A stretch of 64,000 nucleotides of DNA from Roseimaritima multifibrata (GCF_007741495.1 NZ_CP036262.1:1364001-1428000); one strand, 5' to 3'; shown: positions 1 to 9,185, numbered from the stretch's first letter. The notes: a model not told the origin generated them from the letters alone. Numbers and translations: made by a program.

Positions 1-675
1 GCAAAGAAATACCGCAACCGCGGCCTTTCGTTCTTGGATTTGATCCAAGAGGGAAACACTGGCTTGATGCGAGCGGTTGACAAATACGAATATCGTCGCG
101 GGTTTAAGTTCAGCACCTACGCGACTTGGTGGATTCGCCAGGCCATCACTCGGGCGATTGCCGATCAAGCTCGTACCATTCGAATTCCTGTTCACATGAT
201 CGATGTCCTGAGCAAGCTTCGCCAGGCTCAGAAACGTCTGACTCAAGAATTACGTCGCGAGCCAACCTACGAAGAAATTTCTGAATCGACGGAAGTGGCT
301 GTGGAAGAGGTTCGTCGCGTGATGGATATCGGCCGGCATCCTGTCAGCCTGGATCGTCCTGTCGGAGAAGGTGAAGACAGCAGTTTTGGCGAGTTCATCG
401 AAGATGGTGATCACGACAATCCTGTGCGGACCGCCGGTAATGGCATCCTGCGTCAGAAAATCGATGACCTTCTTAAGACCCTTACGTTCCGTGAGCGTGA
501 AATCATTCGTCTGCGATACGGTCTGGTCGACGGATACAGCTATACCTTGGAAGAGGTCGGGCGCATCTTTAAAGTGACCCGTGAGCGTGTTCGCCAGATT
601 GAAGCCAAGGCCGTCAAAAAACTGCAAAGCCCAAATCGAAGCGATCGATTGTCCGGTTTCTTGAAGGCCGCATAG
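1..675 (+). CDS. RNA polymerase sigma-70 factor, RpoD/SigA-like, C-terminal part (5'-truncated by window edge)
   Basis: The reading frame is open from base 1 and ends at TAG 673-675, so only the last ~224 residues are present. The visible part starts in region 2 ([20 protein letters not shown], then the [11 protein letters not shown] core of regions 2.3-2.4 that melts and reads the -10 element). It continues through region 3 ([10 protein letters not shown]) into region 4 ([20 protein letters not shown] then [18 protein letters not shown]), the helix-turn-helix that reads the -35 element. The close match to the primary sigma consensus in regions 2 and 4 favours a group 1 or group 2 factor. Which of the two cannot be decided without the N-terminus. 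It directs promoter recognition by core RNA polymerase in the cytoplasm. Confidence 0.93.
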   Translation, partial: AKKYRNRGLSFLDLIQEGNTGLMRAVDKYEYRRGFKFSTYATWWIRQAITRAIADQARTIRIPVHMIDVLSKLRQAQKRLTQELRREPTYEEISESTEVAVEEVRRVMDIGRHPVSLDRPVGEGEDSSFGEFIEDGDHDNPVRTAGNGILRQKIDDLLKTLTFREREIIRLRYGLVDGYSYTLEEVGRIFKVTRERVRQIEAKAVKKLQSPNRSDRLSGFLKAA

Positions 676-718
676 CTTTGGTGACTAGCAACATGTTTCC
701 CTGTTCTGGCTCGGTCGA

Positions 719-745
719 CCTCGCATGTTTTCGGACATGCGAGAG
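719..745. terminator. Hairpin between convergent genes, possible terminator
   Basis: A perfect 9-bp stem (CTCGCATGT / ACATGCGAG) with a TTTCGG loop lies 44 bases after the sigma factor stop and just before the convergent stop of the next gene. No clear T-run follows on either strand, so intrinsic termination is only a suggestion from position. Confidence 0.45.
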
Positions 746-750
746 GCGGG

Positions 751-1269
751 TCAGTGTTCAGTAGCATGGGGTTGCTGTTCAAGAATTCTAAGCAATGCCT
801 GCATCGCTCGCTCTTGGATTCCAGGGGCAGAGCTCTCACGGGGGCCAGCGACGTTGAGCCTTTCGGGCTGATGTTGAAGTAACCAGTCGCGGGCGGTTTG
901 AATCGACCATGGTTGATCGATTTGTATGCACAGTACCGGTCGGTCCCAGCGTCTTGCGAGCCGCTGGGTTAAACGCGTTCCGCCTTTTAGTTGAATTTCG
1001 TAGAGGATCAGCGTCGCGTCGCTGTCGACAACGTTTTGTTCGGTCCGCACCGTGTAGTCGTCGCTGTCGTTTTCTTGCAGTTCGAATCGTGAAGGAACGA
1101 CGCCGTCTTCAGCTAGTCGGCCTCTTGGGCACCATCCGCCGTGCGATAGGCCGAGTGCGATCGCCGCTTCTAGGCCCGCTCGATCGACACCCGTTTGCCC
1201 GCCCGAGACGATATGGGTGGGGCAAAATGATTCGGAGCTTCGTTCCGGTGTAAATTGTGGGCCGACCAT
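751..1269 (-). CDS. YpsA-like / putative molybdenum carrier family protein
   Basis: A 172-residue cytosolic protein. The N-terminal half has the family signature SGGQTGVDRAGLEAA followed by GGWCPRGRLAEDG, a Rossmann-like glycine-rich nucleotide/cofactor pocket shared by the putative molybdenum carrier and YpsA/SLOG-type families. The second half (DATLILYE, then GGTRLT) matches the rest of that fold. Length agrees with the family. The biochemical role is not established. SLOG-type proteins are thought to bind nucleotide ligands, and the molybdenum-cofactor-carrier name rests on similarity only. It is convergent with the sigma factor gene. Confidence 0.75.
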   Translation of the reverse strand: MVGPQFTPERSSESFCPTHIVSGGQTGVDRAGLEAAIALGLSHGGWCPRGRLAEDGVVPSRFELQENDSDDYTVRTEQNVVDSDATLILYEIQLKGGTRLTQRLARRWDRPVLCIQIDQPWSIQTARDWLLQHQPERLNVAGPRESSAPGIQERAMQALLRILEQQPHATEH

Positions 1270-1498
1270 GATCCTAAAAGGATAACAATCGTACGGCCCC
1301 GAAACAACAATTTCAGAACGCTCCAGCTTGTGTTTGCCTCTGCGACTTCTTTTATGAGGGGCAGTGGTTTTCTGTGCCTGCAGGTCCGGTCGTCACAAGC
1401 TGCGGCTGATTTTATGAGGGCTCTGGCTAAGGCTTTGTCGTGTGCGACTCGCTGCGCCGTTGTTCTAGTCGCAGATGTTGCTGGTCTTGCAGCGGACG

Positions 1499-2788
1499 TT
1501 ACCGGTTTGGTTCCAGCGGCAAGTGGCTGCTTTCGAGTGCAGGTTGGAACCAGCCGGTAGAAGATTTCTGCTGGGTGGCTAGCACCCTGGCGGCGATGAC
1601 GACGAAAAAGCTCGTCCCGATCAAACTACCCAGCGCTGTTCGCAGGTCGAACCATTCCGCAAGGCAGCCAATTAAGGGTGGGCCTAGCAGAAAGCCGAAA
1701 TAGCCAATTGTGCTGACAGTGGCTAGCCCGACGCCTGGAGGGATTCCCGGTAGTTTTCCCGAGGCGCTAAAGACCGCCGGGATGACTGTTGAAAAACCCA
1801 GTCCAATTAGGGCGAAGCCGCATAGGGCGATCGGGATGGTCGTCGCCGATACCACAAGCGTGACTCCTGCTGCTGCCAGGACTCCACTGCAGCGAACATG
1901 ATTGACGGGCCCAAATTTTGTCAGCAGTGCGTCGCCTGTAAAGCGACCGGCCGCCATGGCGATTGCGAAAATCGTATAGCCCAGTGCAGCGGCACTATTG
2001 GAGGTCCCGATCACGTCGTGCAGGTAGACGGCACTCCAGTCCGCCATTGCTCCTTCTCCCAGCATGATGCTGAAAGCAATCGCTCCTAGTAGTAGGCTGC
2101 TGGGGCTGGGGACCCAATGTTTTCGCTTAGGGCACTCCGGTGCATGTTCGTGATGGTGCAGCTCGGTCGAAATGTCTGACAATAGGTGTAGGTATAGAGG
2201 GACCGCTGCCAGCAGCAGGGCTATGCTCACGAAAGAAAAGTGTATCGAAAGGCTTAGTTGTTCCGCTGTCGCGAAGACACCCAGGCTTGCTCCGCAAAGT
2301 CCGCCCACGCTCCAGAGAGCATGGAACGAAGAGGTAATTGGTTTTTGCCGGATCGTTTCCAGTTCAGAAGCTTGCACATTCATCGCGATGTCAAGCATCC
2401 CGTGCCCGGCTCCAAATCCAAACATCAGGATTCCGAGGGTCACGATGTTCGGGGCAAACGCCAATCCAAGTAAGCTCAGCACATACACGGCAAAGCTAAT
2501 ACGTGAGATGGGTGCGCTGCCGTATTTGGATGTCAAAAAGCCAGCTAGGGGCATTGATAGAAGGGCTCCCATAGCGATTGCTACCAGTGCTAATCCTAGC
2601 TGGCCATGCGAGAATGCGTGCTCGGCCTGGACCGTTGGGATTCGCGTCGCCCATGTGGCGAACACGAACCCATTGGCAAAGAACAAGTAACGAATGCTCC
2701 ACGGAGTGCGCAAGCCGATGACTCGGCTCGTTCCGTGGGAGTCGTTCGGGGAACGATCGTTTCCCTCAATGCTCATCGCTTCACGCAT
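1499..2788 (-). CDS. MFS transporter, YbjJ/fucose-permease-like
   Basis: A 429-residue inner-membrane protein with about 12 hydrophobic segments. Helix 1 begins near residue 30 (RYLFFANGFVFATWATRIP), and a loop with polar and histidine residues (STELHHHEHAPE) sits in the middle between the two six-helix bundles. The ATRIP motif after the first helix and the small-residue helix FGFGAGHGMLDIAMN are typical of the YbjJ-like branch of the major facilitator superfamily. Substrate is unknown. ATG at 2788 is preceded by AAGGA nine bases upstream. It begins 12 bases after the HAD phosphatase stop, so the two are probably co-transcribed. A transporter plus sugar-phosphatase-like partner fits uptake or efflux of a small phosphorylated or dephosphorylated metabolite (inference). 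Confidence 0.8.
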   Translation of the reverse strand: MREAMSIEGNDRSPNDSHGTSRVIGLRTPWSIRYLFFANGFVFATWATRIPTVQAEHAFSHGQLGLALVAIAMGALLSMPLAGFLTSKYGSAPISRISFAVYVLSLLGLAFAPNIVTLGILMFGFGAGHGMLDIAMNVQASELETIRQKPITSSFHALWSVGGLCGASLGVFATAEQLSLSIHFSFVSIALLLAAVPLYLHLLSDISTELHHHEHAPECPKRKHWVPSPSSLLLGAIAFSIMLGEGAMADWSAVYLHDVIGTSNSAAALGYTIFAIAMAAGRFTGDALLTKFGPVNHVRCSGVLAAAGVTLVVSATTIPIALCGFALIGLGFSTVIPAVFSASGKLPGIPPGVGLATVSTIGYFGFLLGPPLIGCLAEWFDLRTALGSLIGTSFFVVIAARVLATQQKSSTGWFQPALESSHLPLEPNR

Positions 2789-2800
2789 GTCAAAAGTTCC

Positions 2801-3679
2801 TTAGGAGGCCAAGCTGGCCCGGCCTGAATAAATCTGATCGGGGCCCGTGTCACCTGAGGGGACGGTTTCGGAGATCGTCAGGCGATCCATCTGAGTTCGA
2901 TCCCAGCCTTGGACTTCTAATCCACAGGACGAGAAGAGGCTGCGGATGGCGGTTGGGTCGGTCCACCCGACAACATCTTCTAGCAGCGGAATTAAGATGC
3001 TTAGAGCGTTGTCGCTTAGGACCGTTCGTTTCGCGATCGGAGCAATATGTGGATTTTCCGATACAGCGATCGTGTATCCGCCGCAATGGTTGGTATGCAG
3101 CATGACGTGAATGTCAGAGCTGCCGTCGCCGACATAGACCGTTCGTTTAGGGCCCAGGCCAATGCTTTGCTGCAGTTCGGTCAGGACGGCCACTTTGCCG
3201 TAGCCCGCAGTTAGCTGCGAAACCGATTCGATCTCGCCCGTTGCATCGTTGTAGTTGAAGCGGGTGCCGCGGATGCGTTCGGGAGGAACGATACCGTCCA
3301 AAGCAGATTGGATAACCTCTTCAGGAGCCGCTGAAATCACATAAAACAAAAACTGATGGCCGGCAATTTTCGACTCGAGGGCCTCAAGTAGCGTCGCCAG
3401 ATTCTTTTTTAAGCGGATTCGCTTGCCGACTTCGACCAAGTGTTCGCGGCGTACGCAGCGATACTCCGGATCGTGCAGCAATAGGTAGGTAAGTTCGCCA
3501 CCTTGCTGGACGAGGTGGGAAGCGGCTAATCCGTTCACCTTTTCGGCGAACGAAGACTGCCCAAGCATTTCGCTAAGTGCGACGCCTGAATCGTTGAAAC
3601 TGAGCGTGTGGTCAAAGTCCGATGCCAAAAGGTAAGGCTTCGAACGGGGCCCTGGACTGATCGGTGGGTGCAACACCAT
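2801..3679 (-). CDS. HAD-superfamily phosphatase (phosphoserine-phosphatase/MtnX-like)
   Basis: Motif I is [10 protein letters not shown] (nucleophile Asp in DFD), motif II lies near YVISAAPEE, and motif III/IV is [14 protein letters not shown], giving the full catalytic set of the class I HAD phosphatases with a helical cap between motifs I and II. The longer frame opens at 3739, but the ATG at 3679 has a strong AAGGAG Shine-Dalgarno seven bases upstream and is chosen here (292 residues). It removes phosphate from an unidentified small metabolite in the cytoplasm. It lies upstream of the MFS gene on the same strand and is divergent from a GntR/LacI-type regulator that may control both. Confidence 0.82.
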   Translation of the reverse strand: MVLHPPISPGPRSKPYLLASDFDHTLSFNDSGVALSEMLGQSSFAEKVNGLAASHLVQQGGELTYLLLHDPEYRCVRREHLVEVGKRIRLKKNLATLLEALESKIAGHQFLFYVISAAPEEVIQSALDGIVPPERIRGTRFNYNDATGEIESVSQLTAGYGKVAVLTELQQSIGLGPKRTVYVGDGSSDIHVMLHTNHCGGYTIAVSENPHIAPIAKRTVLSDNALSILIPLLEDVVGWTDPTAIRSLFSSCGLEVQGWDRTQMDRLTISETVPSGDTGPDQIYSGRASLAS

Positions 3680-3797
3680 GTGGTCGCTCCTTGGAAAGCA
3701 GGTCGTCGCGATGCAAAGAGAATTTCTTTGCTCAGCCAAATGTAGGCACGTTTAGCGAACACCGTCTAGTCTTTCTAAATGAAATGATCCAAAATAG

Positions 3798-3824
3798 TTG
3801 TAAAGACATTATCAGCAATTGTAA
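3798..3824. promoter_or_regulatory. Candidate operator: TTGTAA direct repeat between divergent genes
   Basis: TTGTAA occurs at 3798 and again at 3819, start-to-start 21 bases (two helical turns), inside the 157-base divergent gap between the HAD gene and the regulator gene. Two half-sites on the same face of the helix immediately before the regulator start fit an autoregulatory site. This is inferred from position and spacing only. Confidence 0.3.
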
Positions 3825-3836
3825 GTGACAGGTTTT

Positions 3837-4946
3837 ATGGCTCTCGAATCGAAGCACCAGTTAATCTCGCGAACGCTCCTTAAGGAGATCGCAGCGGGAG
3901 AATATCAACCATCCGGCCGATTGCCAAGTGAAACGCAGTTGGTCAAAAGGTTCCGCGTTTCTCGCCCCACCGTCGCGCGCGCAATGCGAGATTTACAGGA
4001 CCAAGGGTTGGTGGAAAGACGCGCGGGATCGGGAACCTTTCTTCGCCGTGGCAATGTTGCCACCGTCGGCCAACGCGATCTGGGGCTGTTGGTGCCTGAA
4101 TTGGGGACAGTCGATGTTTTGCAAGCAATATGCGGTGATTTGACCCGTCTGGCACGTCTTCACAACTTCAATCTGCTGTCGGGTGAACATGATTCCATCG
4201 AGGCCGTTGATTTCGGATTTCAGGCCGCCGAAGCCCTTTGTGCAGACTACATTAAGAAGGGAGTTCGGGGAGTGTTTTTTGCTCCTTTCGAGTCCTCTAT
4301 GCACTCGAGCGATTGGAATCGCAAGCTCGCTGCACAATTGCGGGATGCGGGGATATCCGTCATTCTTCTCGATCGCGATTTAGGGAAATTTCCTGTTCGC
4401 AGTGAGTTCGACTTGGTCGGGATCGACAACTTTGCGGGGGGATTTGTAATGACAAATCACCTACTTCGTTTGGGGTGTAAGCAGCTCGTCTTCTTGGCTC
4501 CACGGACCGAAGTTCCGACCGTTCGAAGCCGGATTTCGGGAGCTTACGAAGCGGTGCGATCAGGCGGAATTTCCACCTCCGATGAGCTTGTTCAGCGGGT
4601 CGATCCTGAGGACGTTGGCGCGGTTCAGCAGATGGTGGCGGAGACGGGGTGTCGCGGGATTTTGTGCGCCAACGATCGATTGGCAGTGAATTTGATGCAA
4701 ACGTTAAAATCGCTTGGAATCAGGGTGCCAGCCGATATTCGCATTGTGGGATTCGACGACGTGGAATTTGCCGCTTCCAATACGATCCCCCTGACGACCA
4801 TTCACCAACCCTGTCGCGATCTTGCTGCAGTCGCTTTTCGGGCGATGGTCGACAGTATTGAAGAGCGGGATATCACTCCACGTTCGTATGTTTTGCCGAT
4901 CAAGCTGATTGTGCGTGAATCGTGCGGAGTCTATCGCGAGCAGTGA
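3837..4946 (+). CDS. Transcriptional regulator, GntR-type wHTH fused to LacI-type sugar-binding domain
   Basis: Residues ~6-75 form a GntR winged helix (LPSETQLVKRF, VSRPTVARAMRDL, VERRAGSGTFL). Residues ~85-365 are a periplasmic-binding-protein-like sensor of the LacI/GalR type (GLLVPELGTVD, LLDRDLG, GIDNFAGGF, ILCANDRLAV, RIVGFDDVEFA, TTIHQP). This AraR-like architecture is common in sugar-responsive repressors. A GTG at 3825 is also possible, but ATG 3837 has AGG close upstream and gives the usual N-terminus. It is divergent from the HAD-MFS pair and is the obvious candidate regulator of it, with a small carbohydrate-like inducer (inference). Confidence 0.88.
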   Translation: MALESKHQLISRTLLKEIAAGEYQPSGRLPSETQLVKRFRVSRPTVARAMRDLQDQGLVERRAGSGTFLRRGNVATVGQRDLGLLVPELGTVDVLQAICGDLTRLARLHNFNLLSGEHDSIEAVDFGFQAAEALCADYIKKGVRGVFFAPFESSMHSSDWNRKLAAQLRDAGISVILLDRDLGKFPVRSEFDLVGIDNFAGGFVMTNHLLRLGCKQLVFLAPRTEVPTVRSRISGAYEAVRSGGISTSDELVQRVDPEDVGAVQQMVAETGCRGILCANDRLAVNLMQTLKSLGIRVPADIRIVGFDDVEFAASNTIPLTTIHQPCRDLAAVAFRAMVDSIEERDITPRSYVLPIKLIVRESCGVYREQ

Positions 4947-5178
4947 TGCGGGCTCTTGGGTAGTGGGCATTGCCTGCTGTGTTGGCTCTGCCTAGCGATC
5001 CGCGGTCATTCGCGAGGCGTTTCAGCGGAATGGCTCAGTGGCTATGAGACGACCAGGGCGGAGTTGTGTCGAGTCAGCAGTCGACTTCTGTGCGATCCGG
5101 CGGGGCATTGGCTTCGTACGGCTTGGCGATCGGCTACTTAGAAAGAGTCGCAGAAGCGATGGTGCTGGAGGCCAGTCA

Positions 5179-5652
5179 TCAATTCGAAGAATCGTCTTCC
5201 GTGCGAGGCGCAAGGAAGCTCAGGTGATGGGAGGTATGAGCTGCATGAAATTGTTCGAATTCGTCTTTGGGCAGCCTGCCAAACCCAGGGTGTGGATAGA
5301 GACGCCCTGAGTGGGAATGGAATCGATCGACGCATTTAGCAAACGCTTCGATTTCAGTCAGATCATTCGCATCCGCCGGAGGAACAAAAATCCCCGCGGT
5401 TTTAAGGCCCGTCGGTGAATCTCCACGCAGCAATCGCGGCAAGAGGAACTTACGTAAAACCGGACGGAGGGGCAGTCCAACGGACATCCACAATGGATAG
5501 CCATCCATGTTCGCATCAATGGTGAGTCGCATATGGAGGCAGATTTGTCCAAGCGACCAATTCCCATTCCGAACGTAGCCCGATTCACTCAGCATTTTGC
5601 AATCGGCAACCGCATCATCAAGATTCCGGAAAAGTAAATCACGGCGATCCAT
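5179..5652 (-). CDS. DUF1569 family protein (DinB-like four-helix fold)
   Basis: About 157 residues starting MDRRDLLFRNLDD. The motif GNWSLGQICLHMR contains the conserved histidine of the DUF1569/DinB-like metal-binding bundle, and the C-terminal FHAAHTSHHLSFL supplies further conserved histidines. The open frame extends to 5694, but the upstream residues do not look like protein of this family and ATG 5652 is preferred. Function is unknown; DinB-like relatives are metal-dependent thiol transferases or hydrolases. It stands alone, next to a repeat block. The 230 bases before it (4947-5178) hold nothing I recognise. Confidence 0.75.
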   Translation of the reverse strand: MDRRDLLFRNLDDAVADCKMLSESGYVRNGNWSLGQICLHMRLTIDANMDGYPLWMSVGLPLRPVLRKFLLPRLLRGDSPTGLKTAGIFVPPADANDLTEIEAFAKCVDRFHSHSGRLYPHPGFGRLPKDEFEQFHAAHTSHHLSFLAPRTEDDSSN

Positions 5653-5767
5653 ACAAAAGTCATCAGTAAAAAGGCACACAAGCAAAAAGGTCATTCACCC
5701 AACGTTGTAAAGGAAAGGTCCAAGCCAATCCATCGGGGACAGTGCACGCAAAACATGCGGGGACAAA

Positions 5768-6031
5768 CATGCGGGGACAGTGCACGCAGGATCTTCTCTT
5801 CTCCGTCGGGGACAGTGTACGCAAGGTTATTGCCCGGGCTCTAATGCGTGCTAGCGTTCGGTAGCAATGGCGGGGGACGAGATCTGCGCTGCGAACAGGC
5901 ATGCGGGAACAGTGCATGCAGGATCTTCTCTTCTCAGTTGGGGACAGTGTACGCAAGGTTTTTGCCCGGACTCTAATGCGTGCTAGCGTTCGGTAGCAAT
6001 GGCGGGGGATGAGATCTGCGCCGCGAACGGT
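5768..6031. repeat. Two tandem copies of a 132-bp unit carrying GGGACAGTG motifs
   Basis: The unit starting CATGCGGGGACAGTG at 5768 is repeated from 5900 with about a dozen changes. Both copies share GGATCTTCTCTTCTC, a second GGGGACAGTGTACGC and TGCTAGCGTTCGGTAGCAA. The rest of the 5695-6384 gap holds no convincing gene. Confidence 0.8.
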
Positions 6032-6384
6032 GCTGTGGCGATGGAAAAGCAGATGGGTAGTGTGTGTGTCGACCCTAATAAGTATCCATCTGGTGGAGCT
6101 CGGGCGATGTCTTCGAGGACGGTTTTGGGGCTTGGTAAGCTACTGTGGGGCAAAGGTGCGAAGTTTGTTTTTGCGTCAAAAGAGGGCTCCATTCATCTCT
6201 TGCGTCGAGCTAGCAATAGTGTTTTTGGAAAAAACTTTTTTCGCTCAAGTGTAAGTTGCTGCTGGGCTTAGCGACGTAGTGCTGTTGGGAGGCGATGTTA
6301 AAAACGGTTTTTCTGGTGCAAGCTTGCGGAACTGCGTTATTATGCCGAAATCTAATTTTTGAACTCTCATGGGAGGGCAGTGCC

Positions 6385-7479
6385 ATGTGTCGACTAGGCC
6401 GTTACGAAGTTTTTGCTGAAAAAGAGGTAGGCGTATATCATGTCTATAATCGCACAGTGAGAGGAGGTTTTTTGCATGGTGTCGATCCGGATTCCGGCGT
6501 TGATCACACCCCTCGCCGCGACCGGTTTCGCGATCGAATGAAGTTCCTTAGCAAGTTCCTGTATGTGGACGTGCTCTCTTTTGCAATCATGTCGAACCAC
6601 TGGCATTGTGTGTTCCGTAATCGGCCGGATTTGGTGGAGAAGCTAACGGATCGGGAAGTAGCTGTTCGCTGGCTATCGGTCCTCTCTCGCAAGCGGGTTC
6701 CCAAAAAACACCGCGGTAAAATCCAAGAAAGCGAAATCGCTCAGATTGTGAACGATCCTAAACGCGTTGCCGAGCTTCGTTCCAGACTCTCCAGCATTTC
6801 GTGGTTCGTTCGTCTGATGTGCCAGACGATCGCTCGCGAATGCAATATCGAAGACGATTGCACCGGCAGGTTTTTTGAGGAGCGGTTTAAGTTGAAGCGA
6901 TTGCTGGACGAAGCTGACGTGCTCGCGTGCATGAGCTATGTCGACCTGAATCCGATTCGAGCGGGGCTAACCGACTCGCTGGAAGGCTATCTGGAAGTCT
7001 CGATTGGTGAGCGATTGAGGACTTTGGACGATGGCCAGATTGACTCGTCCAGTTGGCTTGCGCCTCTGGAACTGGCGAGCGAAGTGGATGGGGAAAAAGT
7101 TCGTGTCGTTGGCACGAAGCAAGCAGAGCCGCTTTCGGCCAACAAAAAGCAGGAGGCGCGGCGAGGTTGCCTGCCAATGCGGCTTGAGGCTTACACAAGC
7201 CTTTTGTGGCATCTGGCGCTGGAAGCACGCCCGGAATTACAGGCGTTGGAAAGCCTGACGAAGCAAAAGCTTCAAACTCCAATCTGTCTGCGGGGCGAGG
7301 AAATCAGCATCGCCGAGTTTTCAGAACGAAACTTGGATTTAGATCGCCGCTGCAAGACAGGGTTAGGAAAGCATACCTGCCGAGTTATTCGTGAGCGGAT
7401 TGCCGCCCAAGAAGCCGCTCGGCAGAAATCGGCGGGCGTGGGGCTAAGTCCGCGAACCATCGTTAGCTCGCAAATCTAA
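6385..7479 (+). CDS. REP-associated tyrosine transposase (RAYT, Y1_Tnp / IS200-like HUH enzyme)
   Basis: 364 residues. The HUH metal site is SNHWHCVF (His72, His74 from this start). The helix that carries the RAYT hallmark reads YVDLNPIRAGL (Tyr185), with the candidate nucleophilic tyrosine there. The region between HUH and Tyr is longer than in the E. coli enzyme, as is usual in planctomycete versions. It cleaves and joins single-stranded DNA at REP-like palindromes. ATG 6385 follows GGGAGG and starts at the conserved MCRLGRYEVF; the upstream 30 codons of open frame are not family-like. No companion gene is present. It sits within its own flanking repeats. Confidence 0.85.
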   Translation: MCRLGRYEVFAEKEVGVYHVYNRTVRGGFLHGVDPDSGVDHTPRRDRFRDRMKFLSKFLYVDVLSFAIMSNHWHCVFRNRPDLVEKLTDREVAVRWLSVLSRKRVPKKHRGKIQESEIAQIVNDPKRVAELRSRLSSISWFVRLMCQTIARECNIEDDCTGRFFEERFKLKRLLDEADVLACMSYVDLNPIRAGLTDSLEGYLEVSIGERLRTLDDGQIDSSSWLAPLELASEVDGEKVRVVGTKQAEPLSANKKQEARRGCLPMRLEAYTSLLWHLALEARPELQALESLTKQKLQTPICLRGEEISIAEFSERNLDLDRRCKTGLGKHTCRVIRERIAAQEAARQKSAGVGLSPRTIVSSQI

Positions 7480-7781
7480 TTCTCGCGAGCTATTTAATGG
7501 TTCCGAAAAAGCGGCAGCCATGTCGCTTGCGGTACCGCTGCGCATCCAGCCGCGCATGATCGGCTGTTGATGTCCATTTTCGACGCATCTTGCATCAAAA
7601 TACGCCCTTCAAGGCGACGTTGGCTAGAGTTGAGTCTCCAGGGGGCCAGTTCGAAAGGCAATAATCGACTTTATCGCGAGATGCCAGCCGTTCTGCAGGC
7701 ACTGTCCCCGCTCGTTTGGGCTGCAGGCACTGTCCCCGGGGCTTCGTCCCCGGGGCTTCTTTGCGGGCACTGTCCCCGCTT

Positions 7782-7802
7782 GGGGGGGGGGGGGGGGGGG
7801 GG
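7782..7802. repeat. 21-base G homopolymer
   Basis: Twenty-one consecutive G residues lie between two CACTGTCCC motifs, four bases before the lysA stop codon. Tracts this long are prone to slippage and to sequencing or assembly error, so the true length is uncertain. Confidence 0.9.
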
Positions 7803-7805
7803 CGG

Positions 7806-9059
7806 TCACTGTCCCTGGGTGGGGAGGTCTAAGGTGGCGAAGTAGTCGTCTAGGGTTTCGGCGCGACGGATCTGTTTGATGGTGCCGTCGGTGGTGCGGA
7901 GGTACTCGGCACTGCGGAGTTTGCCGTTGTACTGGAAGCCCATGCTGTGACCGTGAGCCCCTGCGTCATGAATCGCTATGATGTCGCCGGTTTCGACGGC
8001 CGGAAGTGGCCGGTCGATGGCGAATTTGTCGTTGTTCTCGCATAACGATCCGACTACGTCGCAGGGAGCGTCGTCCGGTTGAGTCGGTTTCCCCATGACG
8101 CTCAGGTGATGGTAGGCTCCGTACATCCCCGGTCGCATTAGGTTGGCCATGCACGCGTCGACGCCCACGTAATGCTTGTAGGTCTGTTTCTGGTGCAATA
8201 CTCGCGTTACCAATACGCCGTACGGCCCTGTCATGACTCGCCCGTTTTCCATGCAGATTCGCATTGACCCTAGCCCTGCCGGGACAAGCATCTGTTGCTG
8301 AAGCTGACGAATGCCGTCGGAGATCGTTTGCAGGTCGATCGGCTCTTGCTCCGGTCGGTATGGAACTCCTAACCCACCGCCAAGATTGACAAATTCTAGG
8401 GTTAGGTCCAGTTCCTTTTTCAGGTCGACGGCAACCTCGAAAATCATCTTCGCGGTTTCGGCGAAATAAGAACTGTTCAGTTCGTTGGATAGCACCATGG
8501 TGTGCAGTCCAAATCGCTTGACGCCTCGACGACGTATGTCTTCAAAGCCAGCGAACAATTGGTCGCGAGTGAATCCGTATTTGGCTTCTTGCGGTTCGCC
8601 AATGATGAATGCTGTGTCACTTCCTAGTGGTTTGCCAGGGTTGTAGCGAAAGCAGAGTAATTCTGGCAATCCGCAGATCTGATCGAGGTAATCGATGTGA
8701 CTGATGTCATCCAGATTGATGATCGCGCCCAGTTCGACTGCCTTTTCAAAATCCTTCGCTGGAGTGTCGTTGGATGTGAAAATGATCTCTTCGCCACGAA
8801 TTCCAATTCGCTCGCATAAAACAAGTTCGGCAAGGCTGCTGCAGTCTGCCCCACAGCCTTCTTCGGCCAACGCTTTTAGGATCGCAGGATTCGGTGTCGC
8901 TTTGACTGCGAAGAACTCTTTGAAATCGCACCAATCGAAGGCTTTGATCAATCGTTGTGCGTTTTCTCGAATGCCCGTTTCATCGTAAAGGTAGAACGGA
9001 GTGGGGAATTCCGCTGCCGCGTCGACGATAACTTCTTCACTAAAAGGCAAGCTGGACAT
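7806..9059 (-). CDS. lysA: Diaminopimelate decarboxylase (PLP-dependent, fold III)
   Basis: 417 residues, normal length. The PLP lysine lies in FFAVKATPNP (Lys53). The glycine-rich phosphate-binding loop is FVNLGGGLGVPY, and the C-terminal barrel has VGVDACMANLMRP and the active-site cysteine motif VVGSLCENND. It decarboxylates meso-diaminopimelate to L-lysine, the last step of lysine synthesis. Related carboxynorspermidine-type decarboxylases are possible, but the GSLCE..D motif fits LysA. The stop codon TGA and the last codons lie inside a GGGACAGTG repeat motif, so the C-terminus appears to have been set by the neighbouring repeat. The gap to the upstream S1 gene is 126 bases. Confidence 0.85.
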   Translation of the reverse strand: MSSLPFSEEVIVDAAAEFPTPFYLYDETGIRENAQRLIKAFDWCDFKEFFAVKATPNPAILKALAEEGCGADCSSLAELVLCERIGIRGEEIIFTSNDTPAKDFEKAVELGAIINLDDISHIDYLDQICGLPELLCFRYNPGKPLGSDTAFIIGEPQEAKYGFTRDQLFAGFEDIRRRGVKRFGLHTMVLSNELNSSYFAETAKMIFEVAVDLKKELDLTLEFVNLGGGLGVPYRPEQEPIDLQTISDGIRQLQQQMLVPAGLGSMRICMENGRVMTGPYGVLVTRVLHQKQTYKHYVGVDACMANLMRPGMYGAYHHLSVMGKPTQPDDAPCDVVGSLCENNDKFAIDRPLPAVETGDIIAIHDAGAHGHSMGFQYNGKLRSAEYLRTTDGTIKQIRRAETLDDYFATLDLPTQGQ

Positions 9060-9185
9060 CTAGGGACTCACAGACTGAACGAAGCATGGTTGAAAAAAGA
9101 GAGGATCATCGCAGCGTTAGCTGTTGGCTATTATCAGCCAGTGGCAACTAACGCGGACGAGGATCAATGAATTCCTGAAAAGGAA

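Larger units (their letters stand above)
5735..7815. mobile_element. RAYT element with inverted GGGGACAGTG-type flanking repeats
   Basis: The transposase gene at 6385-7479 is flanked on the left by copies of GGGGACAGTG or close variants (starts near 5735, 5773, 5808, 5902, 5940) and on the right by the reverse complement CACTGTCCCC (near 7700, 7729, 7769, 7808). Y1/RAYT proteins act on REP-type palindromes flanking their own gene, so these are the likely recognition sequences. The boundaries given are the outermost motifs, not proven ends. Confidence 0.6.

Noticed and set aside
5983-6271. Short frames on both strands before the RAYT
   Set aside because: They lie in or next to the 132-bp duplicated repeat, have no ribosome site and no protein-like pattern.
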